Positions 26,976 to 35,587 of a DNA stretch of 64,000 bases are shown piece by piece. The DNA lies in assembly GCF_024124665.1 (NCBI RefSeq), contig NZ_JAMXSB010000018.1, positions 100,331-164,330 on the forward strand. Reading direction: 5' to 3'. Position numbers and translations under genes: made by a program. Each line of letters opens with the position of its first letter. Position 1 is the stretch's first letter. The notes beneath the pieces are model-generated. The model ran no database searches. It had not been told where the DNA came from and was given only the letters and a program-made list of their open reading frames with translations. The stretch comes from Pleionea sp. CnH1-48 (lineage in GTDB: Bacteria; Pseudomonadota; Gammaproteobacteria; Enterobacterales; Kangiellaceae).

Positions 26976-27893
26976 TCAAGGTAGCTGAAGCTGGTGGCTG
27001 GCTAGCCAGTGTTTTATCAAGTGGCCGGATATTGACTGCGTGCGCGGACGCCGGAGTGTTTTGGCCTGAATCCTGTCAAGATAGTCTTGTGGAGAGATCC
27101 ACAGCACCTCTTCCAGTTCATCATCAAAAAGCTGGGTACGCATGTGCTCAGCTTTAGCGGTAAAACCTATCATCAGCGAGCATGGGAAAGGCCAGGGCTG
27201 AGAGCCAAGGTATTGCACATCAGTGACGGGAATACCTGCTTCTTCCATGACTTCACGTTGTACTGCTTGTTCGAGCGACTCGCCTGGCTCTACAAAGCCT
27301 GCCAATACCGAATATTGGCCTTCTGCCCAATGCTTTTGTCGACCCAATAACAGCTTATCTTCAAAAGTGGTGGCAACGATAATAGCCTGATCCGTTCTGG
27401 GATATTGCATTCGCTCGCAACGACCGCATTGTCTTTCGTGCCCCCCGTTTTTTACATGGGTTGCCCCTCCGCACTGACCACAAAACTGATGAGTTTGATG
27501 CCAGTAGAGTAGTGCTTTGGCATAAGCCAGAATTGAAGCGAATGGCTCTTCTAACAATCCCAGGTTGGGCCATACTTCAAACCATTCCGCCTGTTGCTCC
27601 AATGATTGTGGAAATACATCTAACTCATATCCAAACCAGGGAGTATCTTGATAAGTACCTAAAAAAATTAAAGTATTTTCATTAAGCTCGGCGTTGTCTA
27701 TATGCTCTGATAAATTAATAAAGGAAAGTGCTTCTGGTGATGAATCGGGATCTGATTTTGCGGCCAAAATACGCTGTTGCTTATCAAATGCGATGATATT
27801 GCGATCTGGATGGTTCCGCCAGCCATTAAGATGCTCTGAGGATGCTCTTAAATGTGATTGCCTATCTAATGGTGATTGTGCAAATACCCACAT
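26976..27893 (-). CDS. nudC: NAD(+) diphosphatase NudC
   Basis: Nudix hydrolase that cleaves NADH/NAD to NMN and AMP and can remove NAD caps from RNA. It has 305 residues. A zinc ribbon is visible (CGQCGG, then CGRC). The Nudix box GFVEPGESLEQAVQREVMEEAGI has the full GX5EX7REUXEE pattern, split here as GFVEPGESLEQ and AVQREVMEEAGI. It is followed by the NudC-specific SQPWPFPCSLMIGF. All diagnostic pieces are intact. The upstream neighbour on the same strand is yeiH, 21 nt away, so these may be co-transcribed. Confidence 0.95.
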   Translation of the reverse strand: MWVFAQSPLDRQSHLRASSEHLNGWRNHPDRNIIAFDKQQRILAAKSDPDSSPEALSFINLSEHIDNAELNENTLIFLGTYQDTPWFGYELDVFPQSLEQQAEWFEVWPNLGLLEEPFASILAYAKALLYWHQTHQFCGQCGGATHVKNGGHERQCGRCERMQYPRTDQAIIVATTFEDKLLLGRQKHWAEGQYSVLAGFVEPGESLEQAVQREVMEEAGIPVTDVQYLGSQPWPFPCSLMIGFTAKAEHMRTQLFDDELEEVLWISPQDYLDRIQAKTLRRPRTQSISGHLIKHWLASHQLQLP

Positions 27894-27914
27894 AACTAAT
27901 TATTCCTACGTCTG

Positions 27915-28841
27915 TTAAATCCATAAAATCATGGCAAGAGAGCTGCTCGCCAGAATGACCCAAAGCGCCACTCCTAATATGAGCGGTCTACTGTTTAGCT
28001 GCTTAAGAACGGCTTTATCAAAACTGAGTCCAAGCAGAAAAAGGGCAAATACCAACAACTGTTTTGCCAGCCAGGCGACTGACTCAAAAATAAATGAAAA
28101 TTGAGGCAACAGGCTAGCAATGACACTGGCGAGTACAAATAAGATAATAAAGACGGGAATATTAATGCGACCGCCTTGTTGATTTGATAATAAGGTAATG
28201 ACCAGAGTTAACGGGATTATCCAGAGGGCGCGAGCTAACTTGGCTGTGGTCGCGGTCTCTAAAGCTTGCTTGCCATAGTCAGCGGCAGCTCCAACTACTG
28301 AGCTTGTGTCGTGAATAGCAAGGGCTGCCCAGGTACCAAATTCTTGTTGTGTGAGCTCCAACCAATGACCCAACGGCGGGAAAACAAACAAAGCCACCAA
28401 GTTGAGCAAAAACACTACAGTGACTGCAATAATAGTTTGCTCGCCGCGACTGCTAATGGCTTGGGAGACGGCGGCGATGGCACTGCCGCCGCAAATAGCT
28501 GTGCCCGAAGAGATTAATAAGCCTGTGTTTTTATCGAGTTTTAGCCATCGCGTTAGTAAGAAGCCACTGACCATGGCTATGACAATCGTTGCCAGTGTTA
28601 ACCAGAATGTCTCTTTGGCTGTCAACACAACGCTTTGAATGGATAGACCAAAGCCAAGCCCAATAATGGCGACTTTGAGTGCGTGACCAGAATAGGTTCG
28701 GCAATGAGAAACAAATGGATTTCCAAGGGTTAGCGCCAGAACTAAGCCTGCTAATAGTGCCACACCGGCACTGAGCAAGCCGACAAATATGGCTATAGAA
28801 ATTAATACCGCGAGGCCAATCAACGCCTTCTTTTTATCCAC
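27915..28841 (-). CDS. YeiH/UPF0324 family putative sulfate exporter
   Basis: A 308-residue inner-membrane protein with about ten hydrophobic helices. Family signatures: LISSGTAICGGSAIAAVSQ in the middle and LAIHDTSSVVGAAADYG further on. The family is annotated as putative sulfate exporters in some bacteria and as YeiH in E. coli, but the substrate is not firmly established. It is divergent from the GntR-ABC operon and upstream of nudC. Confidence 0.9.
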   Translation of the reverse strand: MDKKKALIGLAVLISIAIFVGLLSAGVALLAGLVLALTLGNPFVSHCRTYSGHALKVAIIGLGFGLSIQSVVLTAKETFWLTLATIVIAMVSGFLLTRWLKLDKNTGLLISSGTAICGGSAIAAVSQAISSRGEQTIIAVTVVFLLNLVALFVFPPLGHWLELTQQEFGTWAALAIHDTSSVVGAAADYGKQALETATTAKLARALWIIPLTLVITLLSNQQGGRINIPVFIILFVLASVIASLLPQFSFIFESVAWLAKQLLVFALFLLGLSFDKAVLKQLNSRPLILGVALWVILASSSLAMILWI

Positions 28842-28999
28842 AGAATACCCCTGTTATCGAATGGCTGGCACATCCTACCATAGGTGTTCCTCTCTATGAC
28901 AGTTTTTGTTACATACCCTGAACATTTAATAAAAGCATTAAAAATCATAAAGATAGAAAACTCTCCATGGTGTTGCGATGGCCCTGAGCTAAGAAGTGC

Positions 29000-29041
29000 T
29001 TGTGTTTTGCTATGGTGGTGTTATAGTTGTGTACAACACCA
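29000..29041 (+). promoter_or_regulatory. Putative promoter and operator of the GntR-ABC operon
   Basis: TTGTGT (29000-29005), 16 nt, TATAGT (29022-29027) resembles a sigma-70 promoter. The -10 is embedded in an inverted repeat: TGGTGTT (29016-29022), 12 nt, AACACCA (29035-29041), with an inner GTTG/CAAC. A palindrome over the -10 is where a YtrA-type GntR autorepressor would bind. Confidence 0.5.
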
Positions 29042-29104
29042 GTTTGGTGAGGGCAGTTGAAATGGCATCAACTGATTAGGTTTAACAAGCACAGGTGAAA
29101 ATGA

Positions 29105-29482
29105 ATGCAAGCGAGTTGGAACGACAACCAGCCCATTTACCGTCAACTTAGGGATAAGGTGATTGCGTCAATTTTAGATGGTGAGCTAGGTGATGGTGAC
29201 GCATTACCGAGTGTTAGACAGGTGTCTGCGGATTTTCAATTAAATCCGATCACTGTGTCTAAGGCATATCAGGAATTGGTAGATGGCGAGATTGTAGAGA
29301 AAAAACGGGGACTAGGTATGTTTGTTAAAACAGGAGCAAGAGATACTTTGTTAACTAAGGAAAGAGAGAAGTTTTTGACCGAAGATTGGCCTGTTATTTT
29401 AGAGCGCATTGAGCGCCTGGGTCTATCGGCATCTGACTTGTTGGCCGCTGGAAAACGCCAAACGGAGGGTTCTGATGACTAG
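29105..29482 (+). CDS. GntR family (YtrA subfamily) transcriptional regulator
   Basis: A 125-residue repressor with only the N-terminal winged helix (PIYRQLRDKVIASILDGEL, then LPSVRQVSADFQLNPITVSKAYQELV) and a short C-terminal tail. That short form, directly upstream of ABC-2 transporter genes, is characteristic of YtrA-type regulators. The ATG at 29105 has AGGTG 7 nt upstream. It overlaps the ATPase gene by 8 nt, so they are coupled. It likely represses its own operon through the palindrome at 29016-29041. Confidence 0.93.
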   Translation: MQASWNDNQPIYRQLRDKVIASILDGELGDGDALPSVRQVSADFQLNPITVSKAYQELVDGEIVEKKRGLGMFVKTGARDTLLTKEREKFLTEDWPVILERIERLGLSASDLLAAGKRQTEGSDD

Positions 29483-30335
29483 TATTGTTAAAGCACGTGG
29501 TTTAAAGAAATCCTACGGCAAATTTGAAGCCTTGCGAAGTGTTAACTTTGACGTTGAGCGTGGTCGTATTGTTGGCTTAATTGGTCCGAACGGTGCTGGC
29601 AAAACAACGATCTTAAAAGCGATTCTTGGATTGACCTCTTTTGATGGTGAGCTAGAGATTTTTGGTTTAGATCCTCAAAAAGACCGTCATAAGCTGATGC
29701 AGAAAGTTTGTTTTATTGCCGATGTTGCTGTATTGCCACGATGGATTAAAGTATCGCAGGCATTATCTTATGTAGAAGGCGTTCATCCTGGCTTTAATCG
29801 CAGCAAGGCCGAAAGCTTTCTGGCGAAGACCAAAATCCCATTAGATAAAAAGGTAGGGCATTTATCAAAAGGGATGACCACACAGCTGCACTTGTCTTTA
29901 GTATTGGCCATTGAAGCCGAGTTGTTGGTTCTGGACGAGCCCACACTAGGGCTGGATATTCTTTACCGTAAAGACTTCTATCAAGAGCTATTAACTGAGT
30001 TCTTCGATGAGAATCGCAGTATTTTGGTGACGACTCACCAAGTTGAAGAAATCGAAAATCTGTTAACCGACGTTGTTTTCATTAAAGACGGAGAGTTAGT
30101 GCTTAACGCTACCATGGATGATGTGAGTGAGCGCTTTGTTGAAGTGATGGTGGCCAAAGAAAATCTGGAACAGGCGCTTCAACATAATCCGATAAGTCGT
30201 CGTGAAGTGTTTGGTCGTACGGTGTTGCTGTTTGATGGACTTTCTATGGAAGTCGCTGAAACACTAGGTGAGATTCACCGACCTAGCATTTCAGATCTGT
30301 TTGTTGCAAAAATGAGAGGAGGGGATGAAGCATGA
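29475..30335 (+). CDS. ABC transporter ATP-binding protein
   Basis: ATPase subunit of an ABC-2 type exporter. It has 286 residues from the ATG at 29475, preceded by GGAGGG. Walker A is GPNGAGKTT. The signature loop is degenerate (LSKGMTTQLHLSL in place of LSGGQ). Walker B is LLVLDEPTLGLD, and the switch is VTTHQVEE. The pattern matches YtrB/CcmA-like drug or antibiotic exporters and resembles GntR-linked transporters that respond to cell-wall stress. It overlaps the permease start by 4 nt (ATGA). Confidence 0.93.
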   Translation: MTSIVKARGLKKSYGKFEALRSVNFDVERGRIVGLIGPNGAGKTTILKAILGLTSFDGELEIFGLDPQKDRHKLMQKVCFIADVAVLPRWIKVSQALSYVEGVHPGFNRSKAESFLAKTKIPLDKKVGHLSKGMTTQLHLSLVLAIEAELLVLDEPTLGLDILYRKDFYQELLTEFFDENRSILVTTHQVEEIENLLTDVVFIKDGELVLNATMDDVSERFVEVMVAKENLEQALQHNPISRREVFGRTVLLFDGLSMEVAETLGEIHRPSISDLFVAKMRGGDEA

Positions 30336-31216
30336 ATGTAACAACCTTTAAAACCCTTGTTCAACGAGAGTACTGGGAAAACAAAAGCTTTTTGTGGGCA
30401 CCAACGATTACTGGTGCGGTACTTTTATTCTCGGTTATTTTTGCTTTGATTACTGCCCAGCAGTTTATCTTTTCTGATACGGGCATCACCATTAATGATG
30501 GTGATATTGATCCTGAACATCTAAAGCAGATCCAGGCGGCTCCTGGGCATATTGGTAAAGCCGCTTTCGCTATGGCTCTTGGACCGATTTCATTTGTGAT
30601 GTTCTTTGTTCTTTACTTTTATGTATTAGGCAGCTTGTACGATGAGCGTCGAGATCGCAGCATCTTGTTCTGGAAGTCGATGCCTGTGTCTGATTTGCAA
30701 ACGGTACTGTCAAAAGTTTGCGCAGCGTTCTTGTTGATCCCTGTGATCAGCGGTGTTATCGCCATGATTACTCAGGTTGCGTTGTTATTGCTGGGTTCTA
30801 TATGGGCGGCTATTAACAACATTCCTGTATGGGATGTAGTGATTGCACCGACTCCGTTGTTTACTAATTTGCTTAATACTCTGTTTTTACTGATTTATTT
30901 TTCAGTCGCTATGGCGCCACTATTAGGATGGGTATGGTTTGTATCGGCAACGGCAAAAAGAAATGCTTTCCTTGCATCCATTTTGATTCCTGGCGGTATC
31001 ATATTAGTAGAGAGATTAACATTACGCAGCGGTGAGTTTGCTAACATGATTGCTGGCTGGGGCGTTGATGTCGGTGAGTCGCTAAAAGGAATTGTTGAAG
31101 ATAAAGCTTATGGTGATGCCTTAAGTCAATCTTCCTTCTGGATTGGATTGTTGGTTTGTGCGGTGTTTATCGCAGCGTCGATTTATATTCGACGTTTTCG
31201 AGACGACAGTTATTAG
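30332..31216 (+). CDS. ABC-2 type transporter permease
   Basis: A 294-residue membrane protein with about six transmembrane helices. A cytoplasmic N-terminal segment with VQREYWENKSFLWAP is typical of ABC-2 permeases of this group, followed by a long periplasmic loop between the first two helices. It is coupled to the ATPase gene by an ATGA overlap. Exported substrate unknown. Confidence 0.9.
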   Translation: MNVTTFKTLVQREYWENKSFLWAPTITGAVLLFSVIFALITAQQFIFSDTGITINDGDIDPEHLKQIQAAPGHIGKAAFAMALGPISFVMFFVLYFYVLGSLYDERRDRSILFWKSMPVSDLQTVLSKVCAAFLLIPVISGVIAMITQVALLLLGSIWAAINNIPVWDVVIAPTPLFTNLLNTLFLLIYFSVAMAPLLGWVWFVSATAKRNAFLASILIPGGIILVERLTLRSGEFANMIAGWGVDVGESLKGIVEDKAYGDALSQSSFWIGLLVCAVFIAASIYIRRFRDDSY

Positions 31217-31232
31217 GTCGTACTGAAAGACT

Positions 31233-31250
31233 GGGTCCGGTAACGGACCC
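31233..31250 (+). repeat. 7-bp GC-rich hairpin between permease and small membrane ORF
   Basis: GGGTCCG, GTAA loop, CGGACCC. It is a compact RNA hairpin 17 nt after the permease stop with a weak T tail. It could reduce readthrough or stabilise the upstream transcript. Confidence 0.6.
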
Positions 31251-31271
31251 GGTTGTATTTGGAGAGGAACA

Positions 31272-31445
31272 ATGAGTGTTGTACAGGTTAAAAGTCGGGT
31301 TTCACGGATTTGCTTGGGGATTGCATTAAGCATTGGTTTGGTGGTCGCCTATTATTGGGAGCAGTCTCCGATTGCATTAAGACTTGCTGAACAGGATTCG
31401 TTACTGACGTTGGTTAAATTACTATTAGTTCCTGGTATTGTATAA
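31272..31445 (+). CDS. Small single-pass membrane protein (57 residues) in the ABC operon
   Basis: A good ribosome site (GGAGAGGAAC) precedes the ATG. The product has a basic N-terminus (QVKSRVSRI), one hydrophobic helix (about 13-28, ICLGIALSIGLVVAYY), a short polar segment and a hydrophobic end (LVKLLLVPGIV). It lies 55 nt after the permease with no promoter-like gap. No family recognised; it may be an accessory subunit of the transporter. Confidence 0.65.
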   Translation: MSVVQVKSRVSRICLGIALSIGLVVAYYWEQSPIALRLAEQDSLLTLVKLLLVPGIV

Positions 31446-31509
31446 AGTGTAACTAATGGCACAATAGCGCCGTCTTCTTATAAACTAAGTGACGGAGAGA
31501 GAGTCGATT

Positions 31510-31836
31510 GTGGCTAAAATTAGCATTGTATTAAAATCATCAGGAGAGGTTCTTGCACAAGGTCAGTTAGGCACAGAGATAAGACTGTTTGAAGGGAATT
31601 ATTATGCCAAATCTTCTGCGCTTAAGAGTACTAAACTTCGTTGCAGTTATATTCCAGGGATATGTTTTTATAAATTTATTTACGTGTGGTTTCATGTTAA
31701 AGACGAACAACACAGCCAACGATGGTTAGCTTGGTTGTACATTTTGCCTAATCCTTTATTTCCTGCATTGTGGTTTCGGGTGGGGTTTGCCGGGTACGAT
31801 GAGCGTTTGGAGATCCTCCGCGAAGAAGATCTTTAA
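31510..31836 (+). CDS. Hypothetical protein (108 residues)
   Basis: I start at the GTG at 31510 because GGAGAGAGAG lies 6 nt before it; a GTG seven codons earlier is also in frame. The product begins like a small beta domain (KISIVLKSSGEVLAQGQLG) and continues with an aromatic region (WLAWLYILPNPLFPALWFRVGF). The first 40 residues weakly recall DUF427-type sequences, but I cannot assign the family. It converges closely on the tesA-like gene. Confidence 0.6.
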   Translation: MAKISIVLKSSGEVLAQGQLGTEIRLFEGNYYAKSSALKSTKLRCSYIPGICFYKFIYVWFHVKDEQHSQRWLAWLYILPNPLFPALWFRVGFAGYDERLEILREEDL

Positions 31837-31840
31837 CTTT

Positions 31841-32473
31841 TTAAAAGGCTCCAAGTTGTTGAAGTTTTTCTTGAATGCCTGCGGCAAACAGTTGATACCC
31901 TTGATTATTAAGATGAATCGTATCTGATTTTAGTTCAGAATCAGAGAGTAAATCTGTCAATAAATCATCAAGCAGTGGCACATTCATCTGCTCTGCCACC
32001 TCATTAAACAAATCTGAGTCTGATAGGAATAGTGCTGGTTCGGGTACCGCCACAAGCAGAACTTGAGCGTTACTTTGCTGAATTTTTTCGATTAGGGTAA
32101 TGAGGTTCTGTTGTACCGCCTCTTTATTTTTTTTGCGTAAAAAATCATTACCCCCTAAACACAAAATCACTAATGCTGGTTGATGGCGGGTCAAAGCTTC
32201 ATCAATACGGCGCAAACCATCTTGAGTTTGGTCGCCTGGTATCCCTGCATTGATGACTTCAAAGCCGGTTAATTGGGCCAACTGAGATGGGTAATCGTTA
32301 CCTTGAGAGGCTCCCGTGCCAGCGGTCAGGCTGTCGCCAAAAGCAAGAATAACGTCATTATGATTTAATGGAGCGAGGGATTTATCCGAACCACAGGAGG
32401 TTAAAAGCAAACAAAGTAGGCAAACGAACAATTTCACGGAAAATTTTTTAAATACTGAAGATGTAAATATCAT
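31841..32473 (-). CDS. Lipoprotein SGNH hydrolase (TesA-like arylesterase)
   Basis: Esterase/thioesterase of the SGNH family. A lipoprotein signal ends in LLLTSC, so it should be membrane-anchored. Family blocks: FGDSLTAG (block I Ser), the block II Gly region, LGGNDFLR (block III) and DTIHLNNQGY (block V Asp-His), so the catalytic set is complete. I use the ATG at 32473. A TTG at 32509 would extend it into the cupin gene. Nearest known relatives are TesA/arylesterases, though those are usually not lipoproteins. Confidence 0.85.
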   Translation of the reverse strand: MIFTSSVFKKFSVKLFVCLLCLLLTSCGSDKSLAPLNHNDVILAFGDSLTAGTGASQGNDYPSQLAQLTGFEVINAGIPGDQTQDGLRRIDEALTRHQPALVILCLGGNDFLRKKNKEAVQQNLITLIEKIQQSNAQVLLVAVPEPALFLSDSDLFNEVAEQMNVPLLDDLLTDLLSDSELKSDTIHLNNQGYQLFAAGIQEKLQQLGAF

Positions 32474-32475
32474 AT

Positions 32476-32961
32476 TTATGAACGACACAATCGTTGAATT
32501 TGAGGCCAAAGATGAGGGTAGTGATGAGCCATCTCATCCGCGTTCGCTAACATCATATCTTGATAGTCAAAGCCTGGGCTAACGGCTTCTGAAAGCAAGC
32601 CATATTCTCCTTGTTTTAATTCTGTTGCCTTCCAGTAACCACCTGGCACTATTAGTTGAAGGCTTTCACCCTTGCTGGCGTCTGGGCCCAATTGATGATG
32701 AGTCAGCTCACCTTCTGGATTAATCAGGTAATAAGTCAGGCTTTCTCCCGCGTGCCAGTAGTGCATGATATCTGACTGGTTTTTATGGAAGTGGCCAATT
32801 GGGCTGTCATCAGTCAGGAGATAATAAATAGAAGACATCAGTGGGCGTGATTGAGTTGAGGTTTTATCAAAACGCTGCTTTGACTGATAGGTGCGCTTAA
32901 AGTAACCACCTTCAATATGTGGCTCCAGATTGAGCTGCTGAATCCACTGATGTTTATTCAT
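32476..32961 (-). CDS. Cupin domain protein (DUF985)
   Basis: A 161-residue single-domain cupin. DUF985 features are LEPHIEGGYFKRTYQS, the SSIYYLLTDDSPIGHFHKNQSD metal-site region (with FHKNQSD) and VPGGYWKA. Function unknown; such proteins are cytoplasmic small-molecule binders or epimerase-like. It lies 4 nt downstream of DUF2288 and just upstream of the tesA-like gene, so these form a short operon. Confidence 0.9.
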   Translation of the reverse strand: MNKHQWIQQLNLEPHIEGGYFKRTYQSKQRFDKTSTQSRPLMSSIYYLLTDDSPIGHFHKNQSDIMHYWHAGESLTYYLINPEGELTHHQLGPDASKGESLQLIVPGGYWKATELKQGEYGLLSEAVSPGFDYQDMMLANADEMAHHYPHLWPQIQRLCRS

Positions 32962-32965
32962 TGGC

Positions 32966-33274
32966 TTATTTTTTCTGGATTAAAACAAAGGGCGAAATGA
33001 CCACTGCCCAAAATTGAGTGTCTGACTGGCAGTTTTCTTTAACCCAGTCGAGATCAGGTTGGCGAACTGTTGCGCTATCTAGCAGCTGTTGAACCATGGC
33101 TTTGTCATCATTGGCAAAATGTTTGGCGGCATCCACTAGATCAGCACCAGACTTGACTAGAATCAATTGGCCTCGAGCAAAAAACAATTCGAGTTCTTTC
33201 CAGCTCAATACGCCTGTTTCGAGATTGAGTTTTGCGGTAACAAGTTCATCGGTTGTTGGAGTTGTTTCTGACAT
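32966..33274 (-). CDS. DUF2288 family protein
   Basis: A 102-residue protein with the family pattern: TAKLNLETGVLSWKELELFFARGQL at the start and WAVVISPFVLIQ at the end. The family is of unknown function. It heads the small operon DUF2288-cupin-tesA and lies 16 nt downstream of the histidine kinase gene's stop codon. Confidence 0.85.
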   Translation of the reverse strand: MSETTPTTDELVTAKLNLETGVLSWKELELFFARGQLILVKSGADLVDAAKHFANDDKAMVQQLLDSATVRQPDLDWVKENCQSDTQFWAVVISPFVLIQKK

Positions 33275-33290
33275 TTCTGGGCCGTTACTT

Positions 33291-35438
33291 TTAGTTCATT
33301 AATTTTTGCAAAGAAAAATAAATTGAGTTTATTTTGTGTTCACTATCTTGCTCTAGCCATAGCTCACCACCATAGGCTTCTACAAGATGGCGTGTTAGGT
33401 TGATATCCAGGTTGGCATCGACGCCATCGGGCAAAGGCTGCCTCTCCTGCGAGTCAAATTCATTGCTCTCGAGCAAGTCGCCATTGGATATCCGTACAAT
33501 GCAGTGATTACCGTGAGTATGTGCATGAAGGTAGATAGTACCTTCACTCACCAAGTGTGTCACATAGTTGATACTATTATAAAATATCTGTATCAATCTG
33601 TCCTGCTCGGCATAGGCCTGACTCAAAGTGTCCGTTAGATTGTTATGTATGTGAAAGCGTTGATGCTCGCCATCGCTTTGCAATATTCTTACGGCCTCGT
33701 TACTGGCATCCACCAGACTGCAAGGTTCTTTGTAAGTATTAAACTGTTGGTTTCTGACGGCTGCGAAGTCTAGCAGATTACGAATAAGTACCTGTAATCT
33801 TTGACCATTATTGTTAATCATCGTCAAACGCTTATAGTTCGATGATTGAGAGGAGTACTCCTCTCGCAGCTCTTGCGATACGTTTAATATTCCATCTAAG
33901 GGTGTGAGCAACTCATGAGAAGACTGAGTTAAAAATTGAGCCTTGAGTTCATCAAGTTGGTGTTTATGCTCAAGAAGATGGCGCTCTCGCTTCATCTTAT
34001 TGCGATGAAAAATAATCAGCATGACCAGACAGAAGAGAATCAGTAAGGCGACTCCAAACCCCAGGAACATTTGGTAGGTATGACGTTCGTTCTCTAATTG
34101 CAGCGATTTAATTTGATTCTCTTGGCGCAGTATCTGAACTTCTTTATTTCGTTGCACCAGATCGCTTTTTATTTGCAGTCTGTTAATGTACTTTTGACTC
34201 TCAGCGTCACTCAGTTCATCGGTGATTTTTTTAAAAGCTTTATAATATGACAGGGCATTGTCGTATTCGCCGATGCTTTCGTAAGTGGACGATAAGGTTT
34301 GGTGGAACTCGCTGACTTTGGTCTTTTCTTCAATTTCCTGACTGAGCTCAAGGCCTTGAGTTAGATATTCAATGGCGACGGTCTTATTACCCTTTTGGGT
34401 ATGCAGTTCACCAAGATGCAAAAGTGCTTTGGTGGCGATAGAGGGCATCTTGATAGTGCGGGCAATCGCCAGGCTTCGTTGCAGATTTTGTTCTGCATCG
34501 TGATACTTTTTCTGTTTTAAGTTAAGGGCGCCAATATTGGCATACGAAAATCCGATGCCTTTTTGGTTGTCGAACTCAGTCTCTATTTCCATCGACTCAA
34601 CATAGTGCTTGAGTGCAGCCTGGTATTCGCCACTGGCCTCCAGCGTCATGCCTTTATTATGTAAAGGGTCGGCAAGCTCGCGGCGATTGTTCTGTTTAGT
34701 AAAATGATGAATGGACTTTTCGAAGTTGGATAATGCTTTATCGTACTGCTTTAGTTCATGATAAAGTACACCGATATTATTATGAGTCGAAGCGACGGCT
34801 TCTTTGTCATTGAGTTTTTCTTTAATACTGAGAGCTTCGAGATAGTGCTCTAAAGAACTTTGATATTCTCCAATATGGCGAAACATAATGCCCAGGTTGT
34901 TATGTGTATAGGCTAGCTCTTTGCTCATCTGGGCATCTTTGTAAATTTTTCGAGCCTGTTCTAATACATGGAGTGCGTTATACACCTTACCCTGGTACCA
35001 ATAGACCTCTCCAAGACGTTCAAAGGCTTGAGCTTTGCGGTGATGCTGTTGTTGGTCACCGGCTTTATCAATGAGCTTTATTAAGATATCAATAGAGTCG
35101 TCAAAGGCTTCCAGCTCGGTATAGGCATCGGCCATAGTCAGCTTTATCTGATACTCGAGATCTTGATTGGGGTGCTCTACCAGTTTTTGGAGTGCTTGTT
35201 GACAATATTTAATGGCTTCTTTAGGTTGTTTGTAAACCAAACCCTGGGCTTTTTCGTTTAAATCATTAATATGGGTTAATCCGCCACTTTGCGCGGTGGC
35301 TGGAGGAACGGCAAAAGCCAGATGGCTGGTGCTAACGATACTGAAGGCTATGAGGATAGAAAGCAGCCGTTTAAGGCAGACGCGATGCCATTGATATCTC
35401 AAAGTGTGAATTTCGCTGTCGAGAAACCGTGTCATCAT
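33291..35438 (-). CDS. TPR sensor histidine kinase with degenerate ATPase domain
   Basis: A 715-residue protein. It has a hydrophobic N-terminal signal/anchor (about 25-45), then periplasmic tetratricopeptide repeats (about 60-420). A transmembrane helix follows (about 455-475, QMFLGFGVALLILFCLVMLII), then a coiled coil and a HisKA domain with His508 in SSHELLTPLDG. The ATPase domain keeps an N box (IFYNSINYV) and a G2-like LTRHLVEAYGGELWLE. The G1 box DxGxG is replaced by RISNGDLLES. It may be a weak kinase, a phosphatase or a pseudokinase. No response regulator lies next to it. Confidence 0.88.
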   Translation of the reverse strand: MMTRFLDSEIHTLRYQWHRVCLKRLLSILIAFSIVSTSHLAFAVPPATAQSGGLTHINDLNEKAQGLVYKQPKEAIKYCQQALQKLVEHPNQDLEYQIKLTMADAYTELEAFDDSIDILIKLIDKAGDQQQHHRKAQAFERLGEVYWYQGKVYNALHVLEQARKIYKDAQMSKELAYTHNNLGIMFRHIGEYQSSLEHYLEALSIKEKLNDKEAVASTHNNIGVLYHELKQYDKALSNFEKSIHHFTKQNNRRELADPLHNKGMTLEASGEYQAALKHYVESMEIETEFDNQKGIGFSYANIGALNLKQKKYHDAEQNLQRSLAIARTIKMPSIATKALLHLGELHTQKGNKTVAIEYLTQGLELSQEIEEKTKVSEFHQTLSSTYESIGEYDNALSYYKAFKKITDELSDAESQKYINRLQIKSDLVQRNKEVQILRQENQIKSLQLENERHTYQMFLGFGVALLILFCLVMLIIFHRNKMKRERHLLEHKHQLDELKAQFLTQSSHELLTPLDGILNVSQELREEYSSQSSNYKRLTMINNNGQRLQVLIRNLLDFAAVRNQQFNTYKEPCSLVDASNEAVRILQSDGEHQRFHIHNNLTDTLSQAYAEQDRLIQIFYNSINYVTHLVSEGTIYLHAHTHGNHCIVRISNGDLLESNEFDSQERQPLPDGVDANLDINLTRHLVEAYGGELWLEQDSEHKINSIYFSLQKLMN

Positions 35439-35587
35439 TCGTTTCGTAGCTCAAGAAAGATTCATTTTATCTTCATTTGATCATGTTGCGATCAAATGGG
35501 TAAAGAGGAAAGCTCATAGTAAATGAGAGAGTGCGTTTCCTCAAACAATTAATAACGCTAAATTCAGGTTGAAGTCAGGAGTTAAAG

